The notes beneath the pieces were generated by a model. It ran no database searches and was not told the origin of the DNA. It saw only the letters and a list, made by a program, of their open reading frames with translations. 64,000 bases of DNA from an uncultured Bacteroidia bacterium (GTDB lineage: Bacteria > Bacteroidota > Bacteroidia > Bacteroidales > UBA932). Each line of letters starts with the position of its first letter. The stretch's first letter is position 1. Both the position numbers and the translations under genes were made by a program. Of this stretch, positions 42,291 to 51,289 are shown piece by piece. The stretch lies in contig CACZZF010000009.1 of NCBI GenBank assembly GCA_902785575.1, positions 40,440-104,439 of the forward strand, in the 5' to 3' direction.

Positions 42291-43581
42291 TCATTCCGCT
42301 GACAGGATTCTCTTTCAACCAAGCGGCAAGATCCTCGGAAGAGGCGAACCATTTCACCGCGGTGGAAGGACGGGCGGCAAGCGCTTTCTTGAACTCATCA
42401 CCCACAAGGCAAACCAGATCAAGGCCCATCGAGAGAACCTGATTCAGGACCTTAAGATGTTCCGCCTCAGATTCTTCACCCAGCTCTCTCATATCCCCGA
42501 GCAAAGCTCCCTTACAGTCGGACTCGACAAGGATGAGATTATCCAAAGCGGCGGCCATGCTGCTTGGATTGGCATTGTAGGCGTCCTGAATCAGGATATT
42601 CCTTTCAGTCTTCTCCATCTGGGAGCGGTTATTCTTAGGAATATAGCTTGAGACGGCTTCAACGGCCTCCTCGACGCTGATTCCGAAACGGAGACCGACC
42701 GCTATGGCGGCGACGACATTAGTGGCATTGTAGGCGCCAGCGAGGTGGGTTTCAACCAATAGACCTTCGGGAAGCTTCATCCTCAGGAAGGGATGCTCCG
42801 CACTTGAACGAAGGATCTTGGCCTTCATCAAGGACAGGCCATACGGAATGACCGGCCCTTCGACTGGCTCAGGAACCGGCCAGCGTTCGGCGGCCATCGC
42901 GGACAGGTCGGGATCGTCAACGTTCACAAAAGCCTTCCCGCCATTGGCGGCGAGGTAGTCATATAGCTGGCCTTTAGCCTTTTTCACACCTTCAAAACTC
43001 CCGAAACCAAGCAGATGCGCCCTACCGACGTTGGTGATCAAACCATAATCAGGCTCGCTGACCTTCACGAGCTTGGCGATGTCGTCCGGATGGTTGGCAC
43101 CCATTTCGATAACTGCCAGCTGTGTGTCCCCATCTATAGTTAGCAACGATAACGGCACACCAATGTCATTATTGAGGTTGCCTTTAGTGGCAGTCACATT
43201 GTATTTGACGGACAGAACCCTGGTTATCAGTTCCTTGGTCGTGGTCTTTCCATTTGTGCCGGTAAGTCCGATGACGGTCAGCCTGCGGCCGTCCACAAAG
43301 GTGTTCTCACGATGATGGCGGGCCAAGGCTTGAAGAGCCTCGAGTGTGTCAGGCACAGGAATAACTCGCTCGTCGCCAGATGAAGCGGCCGCGGAATCCG
43401 CATTCACGACAGCATACTTCGCACCCTGCCCAAGAGCTTTGAGAGCATATTCATTACCATCAAAATTCTCACCTTTGAGGCCAAAGAACATCTCGCCTCC
43501 CGCTATAGCCCTGCTATCGGTGGTGACTTTCGAGCACTCCTTGAAAAAGGAATAAAGTCTCTGAATATCAATCATTTCCAA
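42232..43581 (-). CDS. murF: UDP-N-acetylmuramoyl-tripeptide:D-Ala-D-Ala ligase MurF
   Basis: 449 residues. Mur ligase motifs: ATP loop GLTGTNGKTTTKE at about 107, EMGANHPDDIA, and VIQDAYNANPSSMAAAL in the C-terminal domain. It adds D-Ala-D-Ala to the cell-wall precursor. Residues about 233-243 (PVPEPVEGPV) are an unusual proline-rich insert encoded by a short repetitive element. Last gene of a five-gene minus-strand run from tgt; starts 6 bases after dut. Met 1 or Met 3 could be the start. Confidence 0.95.
   Translation of the reverse strand: MEMIDIQRLYSFFKECSKVTTDSRAIAGGEMFFGLKGENFDGNEYALKALGQGAKYAVVNADSAAASSGDERVIPVPDTLEALQALARHHRENTFVDGRRLTVIGLTGTNGKTTTKELITRVLSVKYNVTATKGNLNNDIGVPLSLLTIDGDTQLAVIEMGANHPDDIAKLVKVSEPDYGLITNVGRAHLLGFGSFEGVKKAKGQLYDYLAANGGKAFVNVDDPDLSAMAAERWPVPEPVEGPVIPYGLSLMKAKILRSSAEHPFLRMKLPEGLLVETHLAGAYNATNVVAAIAVGLRFGISVEEAVEAVSSYIPKNNRSQMEKTERNILIQDAYNANPSSMAAALDNLILVESDCKGALLGDMRELGEESEAEHLKVLNQVLSMGLDLVCLVGDEFKKALAARPSTAVKWFASSEDLAAWLKENPVSGMTILVKGSRGIQMEKTLPEL
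42852..42881 (-). repeat. REP-like element inside murF
   Basis: Minus-strand core CCTGAGCCAGTCGAAGG, flanked by CCGG on both sides. It resembles the short dispersed repeat (CCTGAGCCTGTCGAAGG-type) found in many bacterial genomes and translated as PEPVEGP. Here it is in frame and adds a loop to MurF. Confidence 0.6.
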
Positions 43582-43587
43582 CTCACT

Positions 43588-44025
43588 CTACTTATTACCG
43601 GTGCTTCCCCAGCCACCGGCTCCCCTATCTGTCTCAGAGAGAACCTCAACATCCTCCCACTCAACCCTCTCATGCTTTGAGACAACCATCTGGGCTATTC
43701 TCTCCCCAGGGACCAGCTCGAAAGGCTCGTTTGAAAGGTTGACCAGAGAGGTGCGTAACTCACCGCGGAAATCGGCATCGACCGTCCCGGGAGAGTTAAT
43801 CACTGTGATGCCTTTTTTCGTGGCCAGGCCGCTGCGAGGTCGGATCTGGGCCTCGTAGCCCACCGGCAACTCGATGAATATGCCGGTGGGAACGAGAACA
43901 CGCTCAAGAGGCTTAATAATGATCGGCTCAGGAATATCTGCCCTCAGATCCATTCCGGCCGAGGCTTCGGTGGCGTAGAATGGATCAGGCCACTGGCTCT
44001 TGTTGACTATCTTAACTTTCAGCAT
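43588..44025 (-). CDS. dut: dUTP diphosphatase
   Basis: 145 residues, the normal trimeric dUTPase size. Motifs in order: [28 protein letters not shown] (motif 3 with the catalytic Asp), GERIAQMVV and the C-terminal GAGGWGSTG arm. It hydrolyses dUTP to dUMP, preventing uracil in DNA and feeding thymidylate synthesis. Overlaps the permease gene by 14 bases. Confidence 0.97.
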   Translation of the reverse strand: MLKVKIVNKSQWPDPFYATEASAGMDLRADIPEPIIIKPLERVLVPTGIFIELPVGYEAQIRPRSGLATKKGITVINSPGTVDADFRGELRTSLVNLSNEPFELVPGERIAQMVVSKHERVEWEDVEVLSETDRGAGGWGSTGNK

Positions 44026-45226
44026 TTTCCGAGACTTTCTCCTTGTCGGGAATTATGAGGTTGAGGATGACTCCGACGATGGAGGCGAGGCCGATTCCAG
44101 CGAGAGAGAACTTGCCGAAACTGAGGATCGCTCCACCGATTCCAGTCGTCAGGATGATGGAGGCGATGATGAGGTTACGGGTCTTGTTCATGTCGACCTT
44201 GGCCTTGATCAGGTTGTTGATACCGACAGCGGCGATGCTTCCGAAAAGAAGCAGCATGATGCCGCCCAGAACGGCCTGGGGAATAGTCTGGATCGCTGCT
44301 CCGACTTTTCCGATCAACGACACCACAATGGCGGAGATGGCAGCTATCCTCATGCAAGCGGGATCTGTCGCCTTGGTCAGGGAGACAGCTCCGGTGACTT
44401 CTGAATAAGTGGTGACAGGAGCTCCACCAAGGAACGCGGCGAGCATACAAGCCAATCCGTCACCCATCATAGTGCGATGCAGTCCGGGATCCTTGATGAA
44501 ATCCTCACCAGCGATCTCGCTGATGGCGTAGATGTCACCGACATGCTCGATTATAGGCGCTATCGCGACAGGGGCCATGAATACGATCGCCTGCCATGAG
44601 AAACTCATTTTGGTGAGATGAGGCAGGGCGAACCATTTGGCATCGGCCAAAGGAGAGAAATCCATTCCGCTACGGAAGAATATCAACGCGGCGATATAGC
44701 CGGCAATAGCACCAAAGAATACAGGGATCAGCTTAATGAGTCCCTTGCCCCAGATCGAACAAGCGATCGCTACCAGTAAGGAGATGAGGGCGAGGGTCCA
44801 GTTCTGGCTGGCCATATTCACACCGGTTCCAGCCAGGGAAAGACCGATAAGCATAATGACCGGGCCGATCACGATCGGAGGGAATAGTTTCTTGATGAAA
44901 CTGATTCCGAAGAACTTGACCAAAAGGCTCATCAATAGGTAGACTACACCAACGGCTACCAATCCGCAGAACATTCCGGGCATTCCATATAGCTCGGTCG
45001 CCTTGACGATGGGAGCAATAAAGGCGAAACTACTGCCCAAGTAGATCGGGACCTTGCCCTTGGTGACACCATGGAACAAAAGGGTTCCGAGACCAGCGGC
45101 CAGAAGAGCGATAGCCGGGTCGAATCCGACAAGGAGAGGTACAAGCACCGTGGAACCGAAGGCCACGAACATGAACTGAACGCCTACTATCGTACGCTTC
45201 AGTGGAGTTAAGGATTGGGTTGCCAT
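44012..45226 (-). CDS. Uracil-xanthine permease family transporter (NCS2)
   Basis: 404 residues with about 12-14 membrane segments. NCS2 features are visible: [12 protein letters not shown] in the first helix region, and [16 protein letters not shown] with downstream [20 protein letters not shown], the substrate-binding stretch. The motif pattern fits uracil permeases (UraA) better than xanthine carriers, but this is not certain. Overlap with dut links uracil uptake to dUTP metabolism. Confidence 0.92.
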   Translation of the reverse strand: MATQSLTPLKRTIVGVQFMFVAFGSTVLVPLLVGFDPAIALLAAGLGTLLFHGVTKGKVPIYLGSSFAFIAPIVKATELYGMPGMFCGLVAVGVVYLLMSLLVKFFGISFIKKLFPPIVIGPVIMLIGLSLAGTGVNMASQNWTLALISLLVAIACSIWGKGLIKLIPVFFGAIAGYIAALIFFRSGMDFSPLADAKWFALPHLTKMSFSWQAIVFMAPVAIAPIIEHVGDIYAISEIAGEDFIKDPGLHRTMMGDGLACMLAAFLGGAPVTTYSEVTGAVSLTKATDPACMRIAAISAIVVSLIGKVGAAIQTIPQAVLGGIMLLLFGSIAAVGINNLIKAKVDMNKTRNLIIASIILTTGIGGAILSFGKFSLAGIGLASIVGVILNLIIPDKEKVSENAES

Positions 45227-45233
45227 ATAATTA

Positions 45234-46325
45234 TTATTTGGATGCTCTCGAATACAGGAACGCCGCGATTATCCCGAATATAAGGTTAGGGAGCCAGAGA
45301 GCCACAGCCGGGGCCATCGCCCCGGAATAGACAAACATCTGACTGAATCTCAGGAACAATATATACGTGAAGCTCAAGGCTATTCCTATTCCTATGTTGA
45401 GTCCAATACCACCCCTCCTCTTCCTGGAAGACAGGCTGACACCCATAATGGTGAGGATGAACGCTGAAAACGGCAGGGCATAGCGGGTGTGTTTCTCAAT
45501 GAGAGCGTACATCACGTTGGAGTCGCCACGCAGTTTCTGCTGGGAGATAAGATTGTTTAGCTGTCCGATAGGAAGGGTCTCAACCGTATTCTTGTTGCGG
45601 TAGAAGTCAGTCACAGTCAAGTTGATCACAGTGTCGATGCGGGAGCCGGTCCTGACCCTATCCTCAAGGCCTTCGGTATATTCCCGTATAAAATACTTGT
45701 TGAGCTTCCAAGCGCCCTTCGTGCTGTCCCAAACAGCGGTCTCCGCCGAGAGTTTGCTGACCAGTTTGTTGTCCTTTATATCCTCCAAAGTGAAGCCGTA
45801 GGCAGTGTTGTTCCATGAACCGAAGGACTCCACATAGACGAACTTCCCGGTGTCTATCTGATAATGGACATTACTGGTACTGAACGGGTTACGATGCTTG
45901 ACATAAGTAGACTCAAACTTAACCCTCGTCACATTCGCCCTGGGGATGATCCAAAGGCTCAACGAGAGGGACAAAAGAGCGATCAAGGCCGCGGAGATTA
46001 TGTACGGTCGCATCATTCTCCGATAGCTCACACCGCAGGACAGGATCGCGATGATCTCGCTGTCAGCAGCCATCCTGGATGTGAAAAATATGACTGTGAT
46101 GAACACGAACAGAGGGCTGAACATGTTCATGAAGTACGGCACCCAATTGACGTAGTAATCCAGAATGATCGCCTTCAAAGGAGCCTTGTTCTCAACGAAA
46201 TGGTTGATCTTCTCGCTTATATCGAAGATGATGACAATGGCAATGATAAGCAATAAGGCGATAAAGAAGGTCAGGATGAACTTCTTTATGATGTACTTGT
46301 CTATTCTTTTCAGTACAGGTTCCAT
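45234..46325 (-). CDS. LptF/LptG-family permease (lipopolysaccharide export)
   Basis: 363 residues: N-terminal membrane helices (YIIKKFILTFFIALLLIIAIV and two more), a periplasmic beta-jellyroll region in the middle, then C-terminal helices. This is the LptF/LptG (YjgP/YjgQ) layout. With LptB it moves lipopolysaccharide from the inner membrane to the Lpt bridge. Only one of the two paralogues is here. It starts 3 bases after tgt. Confidence 0.93.
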   Translation of the reverse strand: MEPVLKRIDKYIIKKFILTFFIALLLIIAIVIIFDISEKINHFVENKAPLKAIILDYYVNWVPYFMNMFSPLFVFITVIFFTSRMAADSEIIAILSCGVSYRRMMRPYIISAALIALLSLSLSLWIIPRANVTRVKFESTYVKHRNPFSTSNVHYQIDTGKFVYVESFGSWNNTAYGFTLEDIKDNKLVSKLSAETAVWDSTKGAWKLNKYFIREYTEGLEDRVRTGSRIDTVINLTVTDFYRNKNTVETLPIGQLNNLISQQKLRGDSNVMYALIEKHTRYALPFSAFILTIMGVSLSSRKRRGGIGLNIGIGIALSFTYILFLRFSQMFVYSGAMAPAVALWLPNLIFGIIAAFLYSRASK

Positions 46326-46328
46326 GTC

Positions 46329-47474
46329 CTATAGCCTCTCGCTTACTTTCTTGACCGCCGCCTCTTTCCACGAGGCGAAATCTCCCGCCTCTATATGGAG
46401 CCGGGCCTGTCTCACAAGATCCAGATAGAAGGCAAGGTTGTGCTCGCTCGCCACCATCGCGGCGAACATCTCCTTCGCCACGAAAAGGTGGTGGAGGTAT
46501 GCCCTGGAGTATTGCTTGTCAACAAATGACGTACCATCGGGATCCAGCGGGGAGAAATCGTCAGCCCATTTGGCGTTGCGCATATTCATAATCCCGTTCC
46601 AGGTGAAAAGCATCCCGTTGCGCCCGTTGCGGGTAGGCATGACACAATCGAACATGTCCACTCCCCTGGCGATCCCCTCGAGGATATTGGCGGGAGTACC
46701 GACTCCCATCAAATACCTCGGCTTGTCCTGCGGAAGCAACGGGCAGACCAGCTCAAGCATCTCGTACATCTTCTCCGTGGGCTCACCGACAGCAAGTCCG
46801 CCGATAGCGAAGCCTCCCGCGGCAGGACTGTCTCCGACCAGAGACACGGCATGATCGACCGCCCTCTTCCTAAGCTCGGGATACACACAGCCCTGAATAA
46901 TCGGGAACATCACCTGGTCGTAGCCGTAAAGCGGCTCAGTCTCCAAAAAACGCTTGAAATACCTCTCCAACCATCCCTGGGTCAATCGCAACGACTTCTC
47001 CGCGTACCTGAGGTCAGCGTCACCCGGGCAGCACTCGTCCAAGGCCATCATGATGTCAGAGCCTATGATACGCTGGGTGTCAACATTATTCTCCGGAGTG
47101 AAAGTGTGACGGGAACCATCTATGTGGGACTGGAAACGGCAGCCCTCCTCCGTGATCTTCCTGATTTGTGTAAGGGAGAAAACCTGGAATCCGCCACTGT
47201 CGGTCAGGATCGGTCTGTCCCACGACTCAAACTTGTGTAGTCCTCCAGCCGCTCGGAGCGTCTCCAGCCCGGGCCTGAGATAGAGATGGTAGGTATTGCC
47301 GAGGATGATTTCGGCCCCGATGTCACCAAGCAGATCCTTGTGATAGACCCCTTTGACGGAGCCGACAGTGCCCACAGGCATGAAAATCGGGGTCTTGACC
47401 TCACCGTGCCCGGTGGTGAAAACCCCTGTTCTTGCCCCACTTCCTGGATCTGCCGCTATTCTGGTGAACCTCAT
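46329..47474 (-). CDS. tgt: Queuine tRNA-ribosyltransferase (TGT)
   Basis: 381 residues from the ATG at 47474 (MRFTRIAADP). An in-frame ATG at 47495 lies inside the -7 promoter box, so it cannot be used on that transcript. Catalytic Asp regions LTDSGGFQVFS and CVMPTRNGRNG, and the zinc-binding Cys/His region near the C terminus, are present; the segment GGFAIGGLAVGEP is also typical. The enzyme exchanges guanine 34 for a queuine precursor in Asp, Asn, His and Tyr tRNAs. First gene of the minus-strand run to murF. Confidence 0.96.
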   Translation of the reverse strand: MRFTRIAADPGSGARTGVFTTGHGEVKTPIFMPVGTVGSVKGVYHKDLLGDIGAEIILGNTYHLYLRPGLETLRAAGGLHKFESWDRPILTDSGGFQVFSLTQIRKITEEGCRFQSHIDGSRHTFTPENNVDTQRIIGSDIMMALDECCPGDADLRYAEKSLRLTQGWLERYFKRFLETEPLYGYDQVMFPIIQGCVYPELRKRAVDHAVSLVGDSPAAGGFAIGGLAVGEPTEKMYEMLELVCPLLPQDKPRYLMGVGTPANILEGIARGVDMFDCVMPTRNGRNGMLFTWNGIMNMRNAKWADDFSPLDPDGTSFVDKQYSRAYLHHLFVAKEMFAAMVASEHNLAFYLDLVRQARLHIEAGDFASWKEAAVKKVSERL

Positions 47475-47492
47475 TCTTTGCGATTTGACTTT

Positions 47493-47500
47493 CAAATATA
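47493..47500 (-). promoter_or_regulatory. -7 box of the tgt operon
   Basis: TATATTTG on the minus strand, 18 bases before the chosen tgt ATG at 47474. Confidence 0.6.
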
Positions 47501-47523
47501 GTGTTTTTTATGCTAAAAACTCT

Positions 47524-47531
47524 TATTTTTG
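47524..47531 (+). promoter_or_regulatory. -7 box of the nucleoside transporter gene
   Basis: TATTTTTG, 44 bases before the ATG at 47576, divergent from the tgt promoter. Confidence 0.55.
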
Positions 47532-47575
47532 TTTGATTATAGACCCCAAGACAAACATTAAAACCAGATAAATCA

Positions 47576-48871
47576 ATGAAGAACAACTCCATCACCATCA
47601 GGCTCATCCTGATGAATTTCCTAGAATTCGCCGTCTGGGGCGCTTACCTCACATCGCTAGGGCGCTATCTGGGCAACATAGGGCTGGGCAACCAGATCAA
47701 ATGGTTCTTCGCGATGCAGGGCATCGTGTCGATATTCATGCCCACCCTTATGGGTATATTGGCAGACAGGAAGATCCAAGCCCAAAAGGTTCTATCCATG
47801 TGCCATTTGCTGGCCGGCCTGTTCATGATCGCCGCCGGACTCTATTGCCGTAACGCTGGTGACGCCGTGGCCTTCGGTCCACTGTTCACCCTCTATAGCG
47901 TCAGCGTGGCCTTCTTCATGCCCACAATCGCGCTGGTCAACTCAGTGGCCTACAACGCGCTCGAGTCAGTGGGCAAGGACCCGGTCAAGGACTTCCCTCC
48001 GATTCGTGTGTTCGGCACGGTGGGATTCATCATCAGCATGCTATGCTCCAACTGGGTGAAGATCGGTGGAGTCGCGATGCAGGACTCCTACACCCAGCTC
48101 GCCGCCTCCGGTATTCTTTCATTGGTTCTCTGCGGATATGCCCTGACCATGCCTCCTGTGCCTATCAAGCAGGGCGAGTCCGGCCAGTCGCTTACTGAAG
48201 CTCTCGGCCTTAAGGCTTTCACATTATTCAAGGACCGCCAGTTCGCCATATTCTTCATCTTCTCGATGCTTCTCGGCTCAGCGCTGCAGATCACTAACGG
48301 TTACGCCAACACTTTCCTTGGCTCTTTCGCCGCTGATCCAACCCTCGCCGACACCTTTGCCGTCAAGAACTCCAACGCCCTTCTGGCAATCTCCCAGCTG
48401 TCCGAGACCTTGTGTATCCTTCTTATTCCTTTCTTCATGAAGAAGTTCGGAATCAAGAATGTGATGTTGATAGCCATGTTCGCCTGGGTGTTCCGTTTCG
48501 GTTTCTTCGGAGCCGGATCCCCCGACATGCCCGGAGTCCTGCTCTTCGTGCTGTCTTGCATCGTCTACGGAGTCGCGTTCGATTTCTTCAACATCTCCGG
48601 TTCACTCTATGTCAATGAGAACACCGACACCGACATAAGGTCCAGCGCTCAAGGCCTGTTCATGCTGATGACCAACGGATTGGGTGCCTCCATCGGAACT
48701 CTCGCCGCCGGATGGGTGGTTGAGAAATGCGGATGTTTCATCAACCCCGCCGGCTGGTCAAAAGCCTGGTATATCTTCGCGGCTTACGCCCTTGTGGTCG
48801 GCATCTTGTTCATGATCCTGTTCAAGGATCCGAGGAAGTTGAAGGCGGCGGAGGGCAACGCTCAAGCTTAA
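47576..48871 (+). CDS. Nucleoside:proton symporter, NupG-like MFS transporter
   Basis: 431 residues with 12 membrane segments. The N terminus (RLILMNFLEFAVWGAYLTSLGRYL) and the cytoplasmic loop are characteristic of the nucleoside:H+ symporter branch. Other markers are GFIISMLC after VRVFGTVG and late SSAQGLFMLMTNGLGA. It imports nucleosides for salvage. Its last 50 bases overlap the convergent zinc-ribbon gene. Confidence 0.92.
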   Translation: MKNNSITIRLILMNFLEFAVWGAYLTSLGRYLGNIGLGNQIKWFFAMQGIVSIFMPTLMGILADRKIQAQKVLSMCHLLAGLFMIAAGLYCRNAGDAVAFGPLFTLYSVSVAFFMPTIALVNSVAYNALESVGKDPVKDFPPIRVFGTVGFIISMLCSNWVKIGGVAMQDSYTQLAASGILSLVLCGYALTMPPVPIKQGESGQSLTEALGLKAFTLFKDRQFAIFFIFSMLLGSALQITNGYANTFLGSFAADPTLADTFAVKNSNALLAISQLSETLCILLIPFFMKKFGIKNVMLIAMFAWVFRFGFFGAGSPDMPGVLLFVLSCIVYGVAFDFFNISGSLYVNENTDTDIRSSAQGLFMLMTNGLGASIGTLAAGWVVEKCGCFINPAGWSKAWYIFAAYALVVGILFMILFKDPRKLKAAEGNAQA

Positions 48872-49217
48872 AGACCCGGCTCGCTGACATACAGTACTTG
48901 ATGTCGTAGCATCGGTACTCATCCCTGTTCCTGACCTTGTGGTAGGATGTGACGCAATCGAAATTGTAGCCCATCTGCGCAAGGTCAGGAATGTCTATTG
49001 AAGCCACTCCCGACTCCAACAAGGCCTCCAGGATCGAATAATTCTTGTCCAGGATACTCCTGGTCCTCAATTTCAGCGCGCCCACCCAGGAACGGCTCTG
49101 GTAGTGCCACTTGTTCTTGCAGGACGAAGAACAGAATTTCATGTCCTTACGCCCATAAGGAAGCACATCCCCACACTCAAGGCATCTCTTCCCTCCATTG
49201 TCTTCCTCATAACTCAT
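48822..49217 (-). CDS. Small zinc-ribbon protein of unknown function
   Basis: 131 residues from the ATG at 49217; a start at 49286 is also open. Near the N terminus, CLECGDVLPYGRKDMKFCSSSC has two CxxC-type pairs and should bind one zinc, as in YacG/DUF2116-like ribbons. The following helix-rich stretch and a YRCYDIKYCMS segment are not recognised. Likely cytosolic; may bind nucleic acid. The Pro/Ser tail is encoded opposite the nucleoside transporter and may be a run-on. Confidence 0.65.
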   Translation of the reverse strand: MSYEEDNGGKRCLECGDVLPYGRKDMKFCSSSCKNKWHYQSRSWVGALKLRTRSILDKNYSILEALLESGVASIDIPDLAQMGYNFDCVTSYHKVRNRDEYRCYDIKYCMSASRVFKLERCPPPPSTSSDP

Positions 49218-49466
49218 GCGTCCAATATGGACAATAATCCTATGGGAAGCAAGGGTATGAAGGGGGTATGGGAGATTATTCCTCATACCCCATGAGAAGA
49301 ATTATTTATGAAAGAATAATATTAATACGGGAACGAATCAATAAAAAGCGATTTCAGGGCCTGAGAGAAAAAAACATAAATAAAGTGGTATAGTGTCTTT
49401 CCATATGGCGGGAAAGCCCAGCAGAGCGCTTAATTTCGCGGTGTAAACCATCAAATGAACTGAATT

Positions 49467-49817
49467 ATGGAACAACTGAACAAAATCGAAATCCGTGGGA
49501 ATGTCGGTAACATCAACATTCTGAAGGTGGGGAGCACGCGCGTGGCGCACTTCTCCGTGGCTACCAATTTCGCTTACAAAGACAGGAACGGGGAACCGGT
49601 CATCGAGACCACCTGGCACTATGTGACAGCCTGGGAAGGCAACAAAGGGATCCCTCCTCTCGACGACATCGAAAAAGGATTTCCGGTCTATGTGTGCGGC
49701 AGGCTGAGAACACAGAAATACATAGCCGGGGATGGTTCTGAGAAGACCAGTTACGACATCATCGCTAACACGATGGAGATACTCGGCAGCAAGCAAGTAT
49801 CGCCTCAAATGGGCTAA
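49467..49817 (+). CDS. ssb: Single-stranded DNA-binding protein, short form
   Basis: 116 residues, a single OB fold (KIEIRGNVGNINI, ARVAHFSVATN-like strand, TTWHYVTAW, VYVCGRLRTQKY, TSYDIIANTMEIL). It lacks the Gly/Pro linker and the acidic C-terminal tip that recruits partner enzymes in housekeeping SSB; the protein ends SPQMG. A second, full-length SSB probably exists elsewhere. TAATTTCG at 49431-49438 is a possible -7 box. The interval 49218-49466 holds no other gene, only a short GGGGTATG/CATACCCC inverted repeat near 49267-49296. Confidence 0.88.
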   Translation: MEQLNKIEIRGNVGNINILKVGSTRVAHFSVATNFAYKDRNGEPVIETTWHYVTAWEGNKGIPPLDDIEKGFPVYVCGRLRTQKYIAGDGSEKTSYDIIANTMEILGSKQVSPQMG

Positions 49818-49931
49818 AATCGCATTATTTAATCTATTACTTTAAATAAATATTTTCGTATCTAATAAATTGAATATAAGCAATATAATACATATCAGAT
49901 AAATTTTTCTTTCAATAAATTGCAAAAATAA

Positions 49932-49962
49932 TTTGGAGATTAAAAATTAATATTTATCTTCG
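49932..49962 (+). promoter_or_regulatory. Strong promoter of a probable non-coding RNA
   Basis: TTTG (49932-49935), 19-base spacer, TATCTTCG (49955-49962). Matches the Bacteroidetes consensus spacing exactly and is followed by no credible reading frame. Confidence 0.8.
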
Positions 49963-49965
49963 CGG

Positions 49966-50140
49966 TACATCCAACAAGCCAACTGGCAAAGGCTGGTGGA
50001 CGCCGAAGCGGAATTCCTTGTGTCGATCAAGGCCGTCAGGCAGCAGAAATGCCGGATGAGTCCGCTCTCCACCACCAGAAATCCTTACCACAGGCACAAA
50101 CGAATTCTTGCGAAAACCGCGGCCTTCTGGCCGCGGTCTT
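49966..50140 (+). ncRNA. Structured RNA of about 175 nt, family not identified
   Basis: Sits between a consensus promoter and a rho-independent terminator. It folds by eye into nested stems: GGTGGA pairs with TCCACC, inside which AGCGGA pairs with TCCGCT, enclosing two hairpins, CCTTG-(7)-CAAGG and GGCA-(7)-TGCC. No tmRNA tag, SRP core or RNase P motifs are seen. Its length and independent promoter would suit a 6S-like regulator or the Bacteroidales-1 type RNA, but the fold does not clearly match either. A GTG-started frame crossing it runs through the terminator and is not credible. Confidence 0.6.
50116..50137. terminator. Bidirectional rho-independent terminator
   Basis: 9-bp stem ACCGCGGCC/GGCCGCGGT with loop TTCT. 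Preceded by AAAA and followed by TCTTCCAATTTT, so it can end the non-coding RNA on the plus strand and the rmlB transcript on the minus strand. Confidence 0.88.
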
Positions 50141-50169
50141 CCAATTTTATATGTCCCTGGAGAAATCTC

Positions 50170-51282
50170 CTATTTATACATCTGTTCGTAATACTTCATA
50201 TAGTCACCAGACGTGACATTGTCGAGCCAATCCTGGTTCTCAAGATACCATTTGACGGTCTTTTCGATCCCTTCCTCAAACTGCAGGGACGGCTCCCAAC
50301 CGAGCTCCTCCTTCAACTTCGTGGAATCAATCGCGTAGCGCATGTCATGGCCCTTCCGGTCGGTCACAAAAGTGATGAGATCGTCATCTGAGCCCTCTGG
50401 ACGGCCCAAAAGCCGGTCTGTAGTCTTTATCAGGACCTTGATGAGGTCAATGTTCTTCCACTCGTTGAATCCACCGATATTATAGGTCTCCCCTATCTTA
50501 CCTTCGTGGAAGATAAGATCAATCGCCCTGGCGTGATCCACGACATAGAGCCAGTCACGCACATTCTCGCCCTTTCCGTAGACCGGAAGCGGACGACGGT
50601 GGCGGATATTATTGATAAACAAAGGGATAAGCTTCTCGGGGAACTGGAACGGCCCGTAATTGTTGGAGCAATTCGTGACAAGGGTCGGCATCCCGTACGT
50701 GTCATGATAAGCCCTCACGAAGTGGTCACTAGACGCCTTCGCGGCGGAGTAAGGGCTATGCGGCTGATACTTGGTGCTCTCGGTAAAGAAATCGTCCCCG
50801 AAAGGTCCGCCCCCGCACTCCTTGGCGTCAGGGTCACCCTCCGGCTTTGTCAGCTCAAGGGCTCCGTAAACCTCATCGGTGGAGATGTGATAAAAACGGC
50901 AGCCGGCCCATCCCTTAGGCTCCCAGAACTCACGGGCGGCCTGGAGAAGAGACAGGGTCCCCATCACATTGGTACGGGCGAAAGTGAACGGATCCACGAT
51001 CGACCTGTCCACATGACTTTCAGCCGCAAGGTGAATAATTCCAGTTACATTATTAGTTGAGATAATCTCTTTAATCGACTCATAATCACATATATCAGCC
51101 TTGACAAACTGATAATTAGGCTTATCTTCCACATCCTTGAGATTGGCAAGGTTGCCAGCATATGTAAGCTTGTCCAGATTGATTATCTTGTACTCCGGAT
51201 ATTTGTTCACGAAGAGCCTGACAACGTGGCTTCCGATAAATCCGGCACCACCTGTAATGATTATTGTCCTTTCGAATTCCAT
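50170..51282 (-). CDS. rmlB: dTDP-glucose 4,6-dehydratase
   Basis: 370 residues from the ATG at 51282 (MEFERTIIITGGAGFIGS, the NAD-binding Rossmann loop). Extended SDR signatures follow: HLAAESHVDRSI, FYHISTDEVYGAL, and the catalytic YSAAKASSDHFVRAY. It makes dTDP-4-keto-6-deoxyglucose, the second step to dTDP-L-rhamnose. It lies 7 bases after pdxA on the minus strand, apart from the rmlDAC genes encoded on the plus strand from 52929. Confidence 0.97.
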   Translation of the reverse strand: MEFERTIIITGGAGFIGSHVVRLFVNKYPEYKIINLDKLTYAGNLANLKDVEDKPNYQFVKADICDYESIKEIISTNNVTGIIHLAAESHVDRSIVDPFTFARTNVMGTLSLLQAAREFWEPKGWAGCRFYHISTDEVYGALELTKPEGDPDAKECGGGPFGDDFFTESTKYQPHSPYSAAKASSDHFVRAYHDTYGMPTLVTNCSNNYGPFQFPEKLIPLFINNIRHRRPLPVYGKGENVRDWLYVVDHARAIDLIFHEGKIGETYNIGGFNEWKNIDLIKVLIKTTDRLLGRPEGSDDDLITFVTDRKGHDMRYAIDSTKLKEELGWEPSLQFEEGIEKTVKWYLENQDWLDNVTSGDYMKYYEQMYK

Positions 51283-51289
51283 ATTATTT

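Noticed and set aside
49966..50140. Identity of the RNA as tmRNA, SRP RNA or RNase P RNA.
   Set aside because: No tag-peptide frame with tRNA-like ends, no SRP tetraloop/GGAAGCAG core, and it is too short and lacks the conserved blocks of RNase P.
49996..50391. A GTG-started 131-codon frame across the non-coding RNA and the end of rmlB.
   Set aside because: It reads through a strong terminator and into the antisense of rmlB, with no domain or ribosome site.
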